A stretch of DNA of 64,000 nt, from assembly GCF_003390325.1 (NCBI RefSeq), contig NZ_QUOK01000009.1:62001-126000 (forward strand), written 5' to 3'. This document shows, piece by piece, positions 18,101 to 28,500 of the stretch. Both the position numbers and the translations under genes were made by a program. This DNA is from Rhodohalobacter sp. SW132. Lineage in GTDB: Bacteria > Bacteroidota > Rhodothermia > Balneolales > Balneolaceae. The first letter of the stretch is position 1. The number at the start of each line of letters is the position of its first letter. The notes under the pieces are model-generated. The model saw only the letters and a program-made list of their open reading frames with translations, was not told the DNA's origin and did no database searches.

Positions 18101-20186
18101 TCTCTTCCAGTTCCTCTTCTTTCTTTTTTCTTGCCGTTATATCCACGTGGGTTCCCACCATTCGCACCGACTCGCCATGTTCGTTCCATTCTACAGAACG
18201 GCCGCGGTCAAGAATCCAAACCCAGTGCCCATCTTTGTGGCGCATACGAACTTCACATTCATACAGGTCGCTTTCACCTTCAAAATAACGCTCAACGGTT
18301 TCGGTAAACAGCTCCAGGTCATCCGGGTGAACCAGTTGATTCCAGGTTTCGATACTGATCGGTTCCAGTTCTTCGATTGTGTAACCTACAAGCCGGGCCC
18401 AAATCTCATCAAATACAACATCCCCGGTTTGCGGGTTCCACTCCCAAAGCCCCACATTCGCGCTGTTTGTGGTTAATTTCAGGCGCTCCCTGCTTTTTTT
18501 AATTTGCCGTTCGAGCTCTTTTATATCTGAAATATCAACGTGCGTACCGGTCATACGAACAACATTTCCTTCACTGTCGCGCTCAGTAACTTTTCCACGG
18601 TCAATCATCCACACCCAGCGACCATCTTTATGGCGCATGCGAATTTCGGTGTCGTAAACTGGTATTTCACCTGAAAAATGTTGCTCCAGAAGCTGCTTTG
18701 TCTCATTAACATCATCGGGATGGGTGAGGGATTCCCATTTTTCAAATGTTATTGGCTCAAGTTCTTCACGAGTATACCCGATCATTTCCGCCCACTCATC
18801 ATTACACTGAATAGTTCCATCTGCCGGGTTAAAATCCCACAACCCAACACCGCCACTTTCAACCGCCAGTTTAAGCTGCTCCTCAAGACCTTTCACTTCG
18901 GTCAAATCGATTCCCACACCAATCTTCAGATCATCCGAAAGTTCCATGTTCATCCAGGTTGTGTTGAGCACTTCTCCATCCCGGGCACATATTCTGAAAT
19001 TTTCCCAGCTGTGATCCGCCTGCTGCATGTGTTCAACAGCTTTCTTGTAATCTTTTTCATCAGCCATAAGCCGATGAAGGAAATCATCCCGCCTCAGATC
19101 TTCCTTGGTGTATCCAAGCCGCTGGCCTGCAAAATCATTGAAATTAATGACATTTTTTTCTTCATCGTGGATGTTAATAAACACCGGCAGGTTGTTGAAA
19201 ATCTCCAGGAGCTTTTCTTTATCCTTCAGGTTCTCCTTCTCGAGCTTTTCCCTTTCAGTAATATCGTGACCAATTCCTACAATTGTGTTGTCAGACAGTT
19301 TTACGTTACTCCAAACCTGTGTTCGAACTTCACCTGATCTCGTTGTGATCTGGAACTCCTTCCAGCCGGTGCCCGGTTTTTGCATAAATTCAACAGCTTT
19401 TTTTCGCTCTTCAGGATTGGGATAGCACACCTCAACAAGATCTATATCGTCCTTTTCATCCACCGACCAGCCGATGACTTTTTCAAACTCCCGGTTTACC
19501 TCTGTTACTTCAAGGTTTTCATTAAATACCGTTATAAGAATCGGAATTTCATCAAACAGACTCTCAAATTTTTCTCTTTCTAAATCGAGTTTTTTTCTCA
19601 GGTTTTTACTTTCCGTGATGTCCGATGTAATTCCAACTACCCGATTTACGCTCCCATTTTCCTGTATCGAATTTCCCTTGGTCCATAACCACCGTTCTTC
19701 ATCATTGCTATCCAGAATCCGGTATTCAACATTAAAATTGTCGCCGTCTTCAATGGTCCGCTTCGCATTTCTTGTAAAATAATCCAGATCATCCGGATGA
19801 AGCCTTTTGTACACATGCCTGAGCGTCATTTCTTCCGAGGCAGGGTAATCGAAAAATCGATTGTGGTTTGATGATGTGATATAGGAGTCGGTGTCTATAA
19901 AATACTCCCAGGTAGCTGTTTTTGCCGTTTCGAGAGCCATGGTAAGACTTTGGTCAACCCGCTGCAGTTTTTTCTTATCTGCTGTAATCTGTTTTTGATA
20001 CTCATTAATCAGGTAATAGAGGCCAAATGCCGTTGCAAGTACATAAAACCACCCTTTTGCAATTTGCAGATTCGTCAGTAGTGAAACATCATCCACAAAG
20101 TATTCAAGGATTGTATCCGTTGTGGTAATCCAGATCAAAGCAATGACCAGGTAGATTAATGCAATGCGTAAGGGAGAAAATTTCAT
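15198..20186 (-). CDS. Membrane-anchored HisKA_3 histidine kinase with about eleven PAS domains
   Basis: This 1662-residue kinase has two N-terminal transmembrane helices (about 7-25 and 43-60) with a short loop between them. About eleven consecutive PAS/PAC units of 110-130 residues follow. Their ends are marked by GITSDITESKN, GIGHDITEREK, GVGIDLTEVKG, GTHVDISDIKE, GTHVDITARKK, GVMLDVTRTKE, GVSMDVSSFKE, GAMIDQTESKH, AVNKDITALKK, GAMNDITVQKE and VSVDVTEQKK. Units 4 and 5 are very alike (MRHKDGRWVWMIDRG and MRHKDGHWVWILDRG), as are 8 and 10, which suggests internal duplication. The HisKA_3 site is RIANELHDGLGQ (His 1472), and the HATPase is intact (QEALNNSIKHA, DDGVGF, GEGLGLQSIKTRV). It should phosphorylate the NarL-type regulator encoded seven bases downstream. 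Signals are unknown; such arrays can integrate redox, light or small-molecule inputs. Confidence 0.9.
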   Translation of the reverse strand: MKFSPLRIALIYLVIALIWITTTDTILEYFVDDVSLLTNLQIAKGWFYVLATAFGLYYLINEYQKQITADKKKLQRVDQSLTMALETAKTATWEYFIDTDSYITSSNHNRFFDYPASEEMTLRHVYKRLHPDDLDYFTRNAKRTIEDGDNFNVEYRILDSNDEERWLWTKGNSIQENGSVNRVVGITSDITESKNLRKKLDLEREKFESLFDEIPILITVFNENLEVTEVNREFEKVIGWSVDEKDDIDLVEVCYPNPEERKKAVEFMQKPGTGWKEFQITTRSGEVRTQVWSNVKLSDNTIVGIGHDITEREKLEKENLKDKEKLLEIFNNLPVFINIHDEEKNVINFNDFAGQRLGYTKEDLRRDDFLHRLMADEKDYKKAVEHMQQADHSWENFRICARDGEVLNTTWMNMELSDDLKIGVGIDLTEVKGLEEQLKLAVESGGVGLWDFNPADGTIQCNDEWAEMIGYTREELEPITFEKWESLTHPDDVNETKQLLEQHFSGEIPVYDTEIRMRHKDGRWVWMIDRGKVTERDSEGNVVRMTGTHVDISDIKELERQIKKSRERLKLTTNSANVGLWEWNPQTGDVVFDEIWARLVGYTIEELEPISIETWNQLVHPDDLELFTETVERYFEGESDLYECEVRMRHKDGHWVWILDRGRSVEWNEHGESVRMVGTHVDITARKKKEEELEESERFLRETQRVANLATYTLDIESGYVKSSDLLRQMFWVAEDKNVSLDLWENSLHPNFRYVAVNFAEAMEKGETFEAEYKIRNHKNKQEKWIYEKADVEFDRNGNPKRMIGVMLDVTRTKEQQIRIRRTLDQLRVAEKIAGIGYWEKNLETGRVFWGDNKYRLLDADKSMGPLSRKDLFEKIHPDDKEATLQAYENAEKNGSLDVSFRYKQSNGTYLTISEKADIVTDQNTGDRVLKGVSMDVSSFKEMESELEDERKRLKIITSLVSDVVWDWDLEKKEINWSEGIETVLGFNRKEIPDEEKFWISRIHPEDVDSVLESIDKALDRGKSFWSKEYRFFDHSEEIRYILDQGYIYRNKEGEAVRIIGAMIDQTESKHAEMVLGYQAKLLTDISDAVVATDDEMKITSWNRAAEELYGWSEEEVLGKPIEGVIVTEFENISRNETREVFKSEGEWSGEVIQYTKSGNAIQILSTVRMLSDSNDEFTGAVAVNKDITALKKIQKRLDYEQKRFEYVTSVVSDVIWDYNPKEGTVWWSEGLETHYKHAIPDLEDGHELWVNHIHPEDRDEITRKMKDDEDSGETEWRYEYRFIRGDGKVAHVNDSAFIVRDEEGEIERVIGAMNDITVQKEAEEELRRSEQQYRLLYRQSPLPMWIYDTETFRFLSVNDAAMETYGYSEKEFLKMTIFDLFLPEKQDLIRKEAAENLKQPRTSFDVWEQKVKSGETIFCELSGSNIYFRGEQQRLVVSVDVTEQKKAEELAIKSIVEGEERERHRIANELHDGLGQYLSAANMHLSTVYSDVENLHDAEEKAFKTGLQMLQYAISETRSISHNLLPKSIQDYGLKLAVESLINDLKQSMDIQFHLFQKYDDEELPDNIQINIYRIMQEALNNSIKHANCSIINAQLVFSDNELICTVEDDGVGFDPENPPGEGLGLQSIKTRVAAMSGNLDIDSKINIGTLITIIVPLQNG

Positions 20187-20464
20187 AAGCTCTGAGTTAC
20201 TGCTGTTTACAGATCCGGTAATTATAAATTTTGGATGAAGCCAAATTTCCTGATACTAAAAATCATACCGGTGTGGAATAAATCCTGTATCAAATATAGT
20301 TAAGTACCACTCTGAAATCTGCCAAAATACCTGTGAATCCGATGTAAGATCAATTGGGTGAATCATAAAAAATGACGAAGCCCTCATTTCACCCGTTTTG
20401 GATCCAATCAACTTTCAATTCAATAAAGATCGTTTTTCCACTTCACGACGTCATCCGTAAACAC

Positions 20465-21613
20465 CTACCATTTGCCTTCACGTACCGGATAGCTTCCTAA
20501 AATTTTCACGTATTGAGCCCGTTTTTTCAGTTTTTCAAGCGCATCGGCAACTCGCAGTTCTTCTGTATTTCCTTCCAAGTCGAGATAAAAAAGAGATTGC
20601 CAGGGGTGATGGGGACGCGGCCGTGATTCCAGCTTAGTCATATTAATTCCATGATCACCGAGCAAGTTCAGGCAGGAAAGCAACGCTCCTTTTTCATCGG
20701 CAGTCGCAAAAATGAGCGAGGTTTTGCAGTTCAGCTGCGGGTCGCACGAAACCTCATCGGTACTTACCACAACAAATCGCGTATAATTCTCTTTCTGATT
20801 CGCCAGATCGTGTTTCAGAATTTCCAGATCATATAGTTCGGCAGCGTAAGCACTTCCGATCGCAGCCTGGGAAAGATCCCCGTCGTTTCGCACTTTTCGG
20901 GCGGCCATCGCGGTGTCAAAATAACTTTCAACGTGGCAGCGCGGTAGTTTTGCCAGAAAATGGCTGCACTGAGCGATCGCCTGCGGATGAGAAAGCACCC
21001 GGCGGATATTATCAAGCTCCACTTTTTGGGGTGCCATCAGGCAGTGGATCACCCGTAAAATTTCTTCCCCGATAATGAAAAGATCTTTTTCTGCCAGCAG
21101 ATCGTAGGTGTCGTTTATGGATCCGGCCGTTGTGTTTTCAATCGGCAGCATTGCCACATCGGCATCACCTTTTTCAACCGCCTCAGCCGCCTGGTCGAAT
21201 CGCGTAAACCCTACACACACCACCTCATCGTAGCGCTGCTTGAAGTGACGCATGGCCACCTGGTGGCTAAACGCACCGTCGGTTCCCTGGTACGCCACTT
21301 TGATGCTTGAATTCTCAGCTTTTTCATTTTGATGATCCACCAGTGCGTTGGTCTGGTAGCGAACAGAGTGATGGATCACCTCCCGAAAAAGCTGCTCCAG
21401 AAAATAGGGATCCATCCCGGCAGCCGACGCCTTCTTTCGAATCGACTCCATCATTTTCTCTTCGCGGCCCGGATCGCGAATCTCTTTGGAGTTTTCCATT
21501 TTATTGGCAAGAACATTGCGCACAATACGCTGGCGTTCTCCAAGGGCGTCTATTATGGTTTGATCAAGCCGGTCGATCGTTTGTCTGATCTCTTCCAGGG
21601 AGTCGTTTTTCAT
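20465..21613 (-). CDS. pheA: Bifunctional chorismate mutase / prephenate dehydratase
   Basis: This cytoplasmic enzyme of 382 residues belongs to phenylalanine synthesis and converts chorismate to prephenate, then phenylpyruvate. Residues 1-90 are an AroQ-type mutase (EEIRQTIDRLDQTIIDALGER and RxxxVRNVLANK). Residues about 100-285 are the dehydratase, with VAYQGTDGAFSH, LPIENTTAGSI and NYTRFVVV carrying the catalytic Thr-Arg-Phe motif. A C-terminal ACT domain has GALLSCLNLLGDHGINMTKLESRP, whose ESRP motif binds phenylalanine for feedback inhibition. The length is normal for a P-protein. Neighbours are unrelated, and the gene is probably monocistronic with about 280 bases on its 3' side. Confidence 0.95.
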   Translation of the reverse strand: MKNDSLEEIRQTIDRLDQTIIDALGERQRIVRNVLANKMENSKEIRDPGREEKMMESIRKKASAAGMDPYFLEQLFREVIHHSVRYQTNALVDHQNEKAENSSIKVAYQGTDGAFSHQVAMRHFKQRYDEVVCVGFTRFDQAAEAVEKGDADVAMLPIENTTAGSINDTYDLLAEKDLFIIGEEILRVIHCLMAPQKVELDNIRRVLSHPQAIAQCSHFLAKLPRCHVESYFDTAMAARKVRNDGDLSQAAIGSAYAAELYDLEILKHDLANQKENYTRFVVVSTDEVSCDPQLNCKTSLIFATADEKGALLSCLNLLGDHGINMTKLESRPRPHHPWQSLFYLDLEGNTEELRVADALEKLKKRAQYVKILGSYPVREGKW

Positions 21614-21789
21614 CTTTAGTAAAAAAATTCCAGATTCTAAATATTCGTAAACGGTTTACCGCCCAGCTGCAAAAATAATGTCGAACTGAGACGGAAAAAC
21701 CGACTACTGCAATGTAGTAAATCAAGAAGTTCTCTGCATCTTGTCCGGCATGTTATTTATCACCCGGATTCAGCCATCAACAGATGACC

Positions 21790-22548
21790 TTAACGGTTAA
21801 ATGCAGGGCGTCCCGGCGGTTCCGGCAGATAGACCGGTGAGGTTCCCGATCCGATAATAGCAGCAGCTGCACTACCCGCCATCACTGCAGCTGTTCCTGC
21901 AACCCAGAACCGGTTCCGGTAGAAAAATGAGCCTCTTACCCGTTCTTCATTTTTGGGATTATGGAATGCAACCGGATTCAATTCACGCATATTCACTGAA
22001 GAATAACTTTTTACCAGCGACGGGTGAACGCTGTTTTTACTGATGAGATCTTTGCCCTCTATCCGCGTATTGAACGAAATCGAAATCACGTGGTTTTTCC
22101 CGGGAAAAATCGAGAGTTCTGCTGATTGATCCGTCACGCCTTCCACTCCTCTTACTTGAAAAGAGCTTTTCAGATATGATCCGCGGACAGTTTCCGTGAA
22201 ATCTGCCAAAAACCGAATTTCTCCGGAATGTTTGATCGCTATCGATTCTGTATGGATCTGAACTCCCCGAATTCTAATGTTTCCATCTTTCATCCACTCT
22301 GCCAGGGAATCTGCATTAACGCGCTTCAGGTCTGAAATAGAAGTTAAAATCGTGATCGATACCTGGTTTTCACCAGTTCGGTCAGCTGTAAGATTATGAT
22401 GGATATTACCATCAATCCAGAGCTGATGAATACTCATCTCACCCGGTTTGAGACTTTGATCCGCCCGGTTCTGCATTGCTGATACACTCTCGGGCACAGC
22501 AATGCTAACTATCCCGATCAGAACTACTGCAATTCCCAACTGTTTCAT
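21790..22548 (-). CDS. Exported protein of unknown function downstream of the giant MBG protein
   Basis: This gene product has about 252 residues from the ATG at 22548, or ten more from an in-frame ATG at 22578. A signal peptide (KQLGIAVVLIGIVSIAVPES, cleavage near VSA-M) is followed by a beta-rich region with no family I recognise. Near the C-terminus is a hydrophobic stretch (FWVAGTAAVMAGSAAAAIIG) that could be a transmembrane helix, then a short proline-rich tail (SPVYLPEPPGRPAF). The start lies 41 bases (or 11 from the upstream ATG) past the stop of the 3,000-residue T9SS protein, so the two are probably co-transcribed. A role in anchoring or handling that surface protein is possible but only inferred from position. 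Confidence 0.65.
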   Translation of the reverse strand: MKQLGIAVVLIGIVSIAVPESVSAMQNRADQSLKPGEMSIHQLWIDGNIHHNLTADRTGENQVSITILTSISDLKRVNADSLAEWMKDGNIRIRGVQIHTESIAIKHSGEIRFLADFTETVRGSYLKSSFQVRGVEGVTDQSAELSIFPGKNHVISISFNTRIEGKDLISKNSVHPSLVKSYSSVNMRELNPVAFHNPKNEERVRGSFFYRNRFWVAGTAAVMAGSAAAAIIGSGTSPVYLPEPPGRPAFNR

Positions 22549-22588
22549 GATTCCGGTGTTTATAAAATTAATTTTCATTTTGCGCCCC

Positions 22589-25500
22589 TTATTTGATTAA
22601 TGTCATTCGTCCGACTTTCATCGCCTCACCCGCAGTGAGCCTGTAGAAGTACACTCCGCTGGCAAGACTGCCGGCATTAAAATGAACATTGTGCCAGCCG
22701 GCCTGCTGAATGCCATCCTGCAGCACCATCACCCGCCTGCCCATTATATCATAGACTTCAAGACGTACATGCTCCTGGCCTGGTACCGAGTAGCGAATAT
22801 TCGTGGACGGATTGAACGGATTCGGATAGTTCTGTTCCAGGGCAAATTCCACCGGCATCAGTTCCTCCTGTTTCTCGAGCAGGAAGTTCATCTCGCCTAC
22901 GTAGAGTTCATACGTTGTATGCGGTTCGGTCAGCGTGGCTTCCGCTTCTTCACCGCTCTCAAGCAGCCAGGTAAGTTTGGTTACCGGGTTCACCAGAAGC
23001 ACACCTGCGCTGCTGCTTAAACCGCTGATTTCTGCCTTCCAGCTGAATGTGGATCCCACTTTTCCTTTTAGCTCCAGGTCGTACCTGCTGCCCTGTGCAT
23101 CAAACCTCGTTTCATCGCGCAGATACCCGCCGCGATACATTTCGGTATCGGAAAGCATCATACCATACCGGCTCATTTCGAGCGATGGGAACGGACGTTT
23201 ATAGGTGCCCCGATCTTCATCAGACACCGAATAAACCAGTTCCACACCAAATGAAAGATCTGCCCCAAAATCTGCCGTTACGTTTGCCACTTCCGGTGAT
23301 TTGCTCATTGCTGCCCCGGAAAGTTTGTTGTTTTCCCGGTTATTTTCACCCCTGCGCTGCTCCATTCGGCTATAGGGAATATCAATCCCGTCCAGCGGAT
23401 TTTGCACGTTGTTGTAGTAGTAATATCCAAGCACGGGATGGAGGCTGTCTGCGGGAATGAACTGTTCTTCATATCCGAACAGGTCACCGCTGATGTTATT
23501 CAATTCCTGTACCTCACTCCAGCTTACCACTCCGCGATGCGGGTTGGAGATGATATTCCATCCGGGCTGTAGTTCGATTGTATACGCATCCCGTTCGTTG
23601 GTTTTTACGCTCGTTGTTTGCAGTTCAATATCGAGAACGTCTTTGCTGAGCACCCAAAATCCGCGTCCCGGTGCAAAAACGAATCGTTCATCATCGGGAT
23701 GATACTCTTCATAATACTCGGTGACTGATCCGATATCAAAGAACGCTTTCCAATCCCGACCGTACCGGCCATCAAAGAAACTGTCTACACGCAGGTTATC
23801 ATTGCCCGGCAAGCCGATGAGGCGATAATCCAGGCTGGTGATTTCACGGTTTTGAGCCGGGGCATCCGGATTGTGACCGAAATTCACTTTGTTTTCTACA
23901 ACCTGTTCGTGATCATTCTCAGATGACGCTTTCCGCGTTCGAAACTGCATCGTATCACTCCAATCGCTCGTCGTTTGATCGCTTTCAATCCGAAGCCGCC
24001 AGTAGTAGGTGTGATAATCCTCAAGCCCGGTAATCTGTGCAGATGCTTCCGCAGAAACCGAATCGGCCAGCAGCTCCACAAAGTTTTCTGATGTGGAAAG
24101 CTGCACGCGAACCGGCGATTCACTGTACGCTTTTGTCCATTGAAGAACAGGCGCTGTGCTGATCTCTTCCGACATCATCGCGGGAAAACCGTGTACAGGC
24201 GTTTTAGCCACGGTTACAAAATGCCCGCTTTCCGACCATTCAGAGCTGCCGCTGCTGTTGGATGCCTGAACACGCCAGTAGTAGTGCGTATAATCCGAAA
24301 GTTCTCTGTTGATTTGGAATGAAAGTTCTGTGTGATTTTGTACGTCACTCAGCAGTTCGCCAAATTCCGGATCACCGCTCAGCTGCACCGAATAATGAGT
24401 GGCGTTTTCGGAAGGATTCCAGCTAAGTTCCGGGTGAACGCTCACACTTCCCTCATGTTGATAAGGTCCCACCAGTACTACCGGTTTTGGAACTTCCACT
24501 TGTGTAGTGAAGCTCGAGCTCACCGCCCGGTTTGCCACACCATCCCGGTTCGTTACCGCACCCTCTTCAATATCAAGCCGGTAGCCGGTAACATACTCAA
24601 GTGTTTCATGGTTGATGATCAGGCTGTTTTCATCAATTGAAAGCTCAATCGGCAGATTCACGCCGTTATGATTTTTCAGCGTGATACGATCAAAATCGGC
24701 CTCAAGCACCGGCTGGTCGAAATCAATCGTAACCGGACCATCAACATGCGATTTCTCTTCACCATCAGCTGGGAAAATCTGCACTGCCATCGGTGGCGTC
24801 ATCAAAACAGAGAAAACACTTTCTTCAAATACGATGGAGTAGTTTTCACCGGCATTGATTGTTCCTGCTGTAATCAGGTAATCCCCGGTTTCTTCTCCCG
24901 TTTCGCGTGAAAGTGTACCGGTCAACAGATCCGTGCCGTCATCGAATGCAAACCCTTCAGCACTGAATGTAAACTCAGGATCATCCTCGCCTATAATTTT
25001 TGACTGGCCTTCATCAGCTGTGATTTTCAGCTCTTTCGCCTCGATCGTAAAGTCGGCTGCGCTGTATTCGATGGTGTAGTCACCGCTGACGGTAAGCTGA
25101 TCACCCAGAATTGCGTACGTTCCCGCATCTTTACCCGCCTGGCGGTAAAGTTCGCCTGAAAGAATGGATTCGTCATCATTAAACCCAAACCCGGTGGCGG
25201 TGAAGCTTAATTCAGGATCTGCATCTCCATAAACCTTTGAAACTTCTGCAGCTGAAATCTGAAGACTTCTCACCTCAATTTCAAAAAGTGCAGATTCAAA
25301 GTCGATTTCATAATTCGAACCGGCTTCGAGCGAACCGACAAGCAGCTCGTATGTTCCGGTCGATTCCCCGCCTTCGCGAGTGAGGGCACCGGTGATGAGT
25401 TCATTTCCGTCATTCCAGCCAAAATTATCGGCCGTAAATGTAAACAGCGGGTCATCTTCACCAAATGTTTTATGCTGATCCCCATCGGCTGAAACCGTCA

Positions 25501-28500
25501 GGGTTCTCTTTAATATTGAAAAAGTGTCTGATTCAAAGTCGATGGTATAATTTTCACCTGCATCCAAATGGCCCGCTTTGATGGTATACTGACCGACGTC
25601 CTCCCCAGCTTCTCTGGAAAGTGATCCGCTGAAAATCTCGTACTGATCTCCGAGTTCAAAACCTGAGGCAGTGAATGAGAGCTCGCCATCGGTTTCGCCA
25701 TACACTTTTTCCTGTCCGGAAGCCGCTGCTACCGCAAGCACTTTCGGGGTGATGGTAAACGGATTGCTTTCGAGCGTAATCGTATAGTTATCACCTGCGG
25801 AAAGCGAGCCTGTGGTGATGGAGTATTCACCGATATTTTCACCGGATTCACGTGACAGTGCACCGCTAAATACCTGCTCATTATCGGTAAACTCAAACCC
25901 GGAAACCGCAAAGGTGAGCTCCGGATCAGTTTCACCGTACACTTTCTTCTGACCGCCATCAGCCACCACCAGAAGCTCTTTCGGGGTGATGGTGAAGTCG
26001 GCCGGGGTGAAGTCAATCGTGTAGTTTTCGCCGGCATCCAGATCGCCCGGAGTGATCGAATACGTTCCCACATTCTCGCCGGGATCCCTGTCAAGAGAAC
26101 CCGTCAAAATCATTTCTTCATCATTCCAGCCAAAATTGGACGCTGTAAACACGAACTTTGAATCCGCATCACCATACGTTTTGCCCTGACCAGGCTCCGC
26201 CACAATCGTCAACACTCGCAGAGTGATCTCAAAATCAGCCGTTTGATAGGTGATCTCGTAGTTGCTACCCGCCGAGAGTGTGTGCTGTTCGATGGAATAC
26301 ATTCCAGCATCCAACCCCGCCGTTCGATTCAGCTCTCCAGTAAACACATCACCGTCAACCAGGCTGCCGGATGTAATTTTGTAGGTCAGGGTTGGATCAT
26401 TATCTCCGTAGATTACTATCGCTTCATCCGCCGCAATAGTGATTGGTCGTGGGGAAATATTAGCAGAAGCCTGTCCGGCGGTTGTCTGCAGATCGTAGTT
26501 ATTCGCATCTGCTCCGCCGCTGATTGCAATGCTGCTGAAGGCAACCGGTTTATCGGTATCTGCATCTGAGTCCACAAATGCAGACTCAAAGCTAAAGGTA
26601 AGTTCATCACCGCCGATGCGATCATCCTCAAAACCTGCACCACTTACATCACTTGAGCCATCGTAGATTTTATCCTCAGCTGTGAAGTTACTCAGTGCTA
26701 ACGGACGAGGAGTGATTTCAAAATCAACCGCCGTAAAGCTGATGGTGTAGTTATCACCGGCGTCTAAATTGCCAGCCTCGATTGCATACGTTCCTGCATC
26801 TTCTCCTGCGGCACGATTAAGCGTACCGTTCAGAATGTTTTCATTATCATCGCCTTCAAAACCCGTGGCTGTAAACGTCAGCACCGGATCCGCATCACCA
26901 TAAACCTTGGACTGATCGCTGTTGGCAACGATCGATAAAGCTTTTGGTGTGATTTCAAAATCGGCGGATGTAAAATCGATCGTATAATTATTACCCGCTT
27001 CTAAAGTCCCCTGACCAATAGCGAACTGACCAACATTCTCTCCCGCCTCACGATCAAGAGCTCCTGTTATCAGTGCTTCACTATCATTCCAGCCAAAGTT
27101 GGCGGCTTCATAGGTGAAGGAAGGATCGGCTTCGCCATAGGTTTTGTCTTGATCGGCGTTAGCGGTTATTGCCAGCACTCTCGGGGTGATTTCAAGATCG
27201 GCCTCAACAAAGCTCAAATCGTAGTTTGATCCGGCAGTCAGATCGCCTTGCTCAATAGCATACGTTCCAACATTCTGGCCTGCCGTTCGGTTTAGCTCTC
27301 CTGAAAGCCCGTCACCGTCAACCAGGCTGCCGGTTGTAATTTCGTAGGTCAGGGTTGGATCTTCATCTCCATAAGTCACCTGTTGTGCACCTGCACTAAC
27401 GATAATGGGGCGTTCTGTGATATCTGCGACGGAATGCGGGGCATTGGTCAGCGATATTGTATATCTGTCCACATCTAGTCCGGACAAAGTGACCGATTGT
27501 ATCGAAACCTGCTTATCAACGTCGGCATCAACATCCGTAAATGCAATTTCCAGAGTACCAATCTGAACATCATGACCGTCATACACTCCATCAAGAGTCA
27601 AGCTATTCTGATCAATCATTGCAGCTGATTCTCCATCATACACTTTATCCTGCACCGTAAAAGAACCGGTCAGCAGAAGCTCCCCCGGTTCGGTTTCAAA
27701 GGAGACAAGGTTTCCGTATGCCGTTCCAATCATATTAGTTGCAAATGAACGAACATTCAGTGCCGTAGCCGGAGGAAGATCACTGATCGTCTCCGTAAAT
27801 GTATCATCGCTTGAACCTGACCACACAATCGTGGTGTCGTCCGGAGCGGCATCTGTTGCCCAGACAAATCCCCGATGGGTGATCTCCACATTGCCATCAT
27901 GCGTTACCTGCCCGGTTACATCCACCGATTCAGAAGTCAGATTGGCCAGGTTCTCTTGTGTAGTGATCGCTGGCGGGGTTAGCTCCAGGAATCCCGGGGC
28001 AGGATTCTGTTCATTACCTGTTAAGTAAGGACTTGAAAATGTGGTGCTGGTTTCAACAATCTGCCAAACACTATCAAAATTCCAACCGGCATCAGTGAAA
28101 GTGGTCCTTGTTCTCATCTCGGCGGTGGTTTTTCCGGTACCGCCAAATGAAGTAAGTTGGCCTGTAGTTTCAGTATCCCAGAAACTTTCGGTAGCTGAAC
28201 CGCTGCCGGTACCAACCAGTCCGCCGGCACCATTTTGGTTTACGACCATAATACCACTTGCATAACTATTGCTAATGGCGCCGAAGTTCTGACCAACAAG
28301 TCCACCGAAAATATTCTGGTTGAATTGATTACTTGTAACATCGACCGAACTGTAAGAATTGGAAATAGTGCCTGTACCATCATTTGATCCAACAAACCCA
28401 CCAAGCCGGTTCGAACCGAGCAAACTGCCCAGCGCATAACTACCCTCTATGGCTCCTCCATTCCTTCCTACCAGACCACCTACGTGACTGCTACCGCCCA

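Noticed and set aside
18678-19337. Plus-strand open frame of 219 codons inside the eleven-PAS kinase gene
   Set aside because: It is antisense to clear PAS-domain coding sequence and its translation has no recognisable features.
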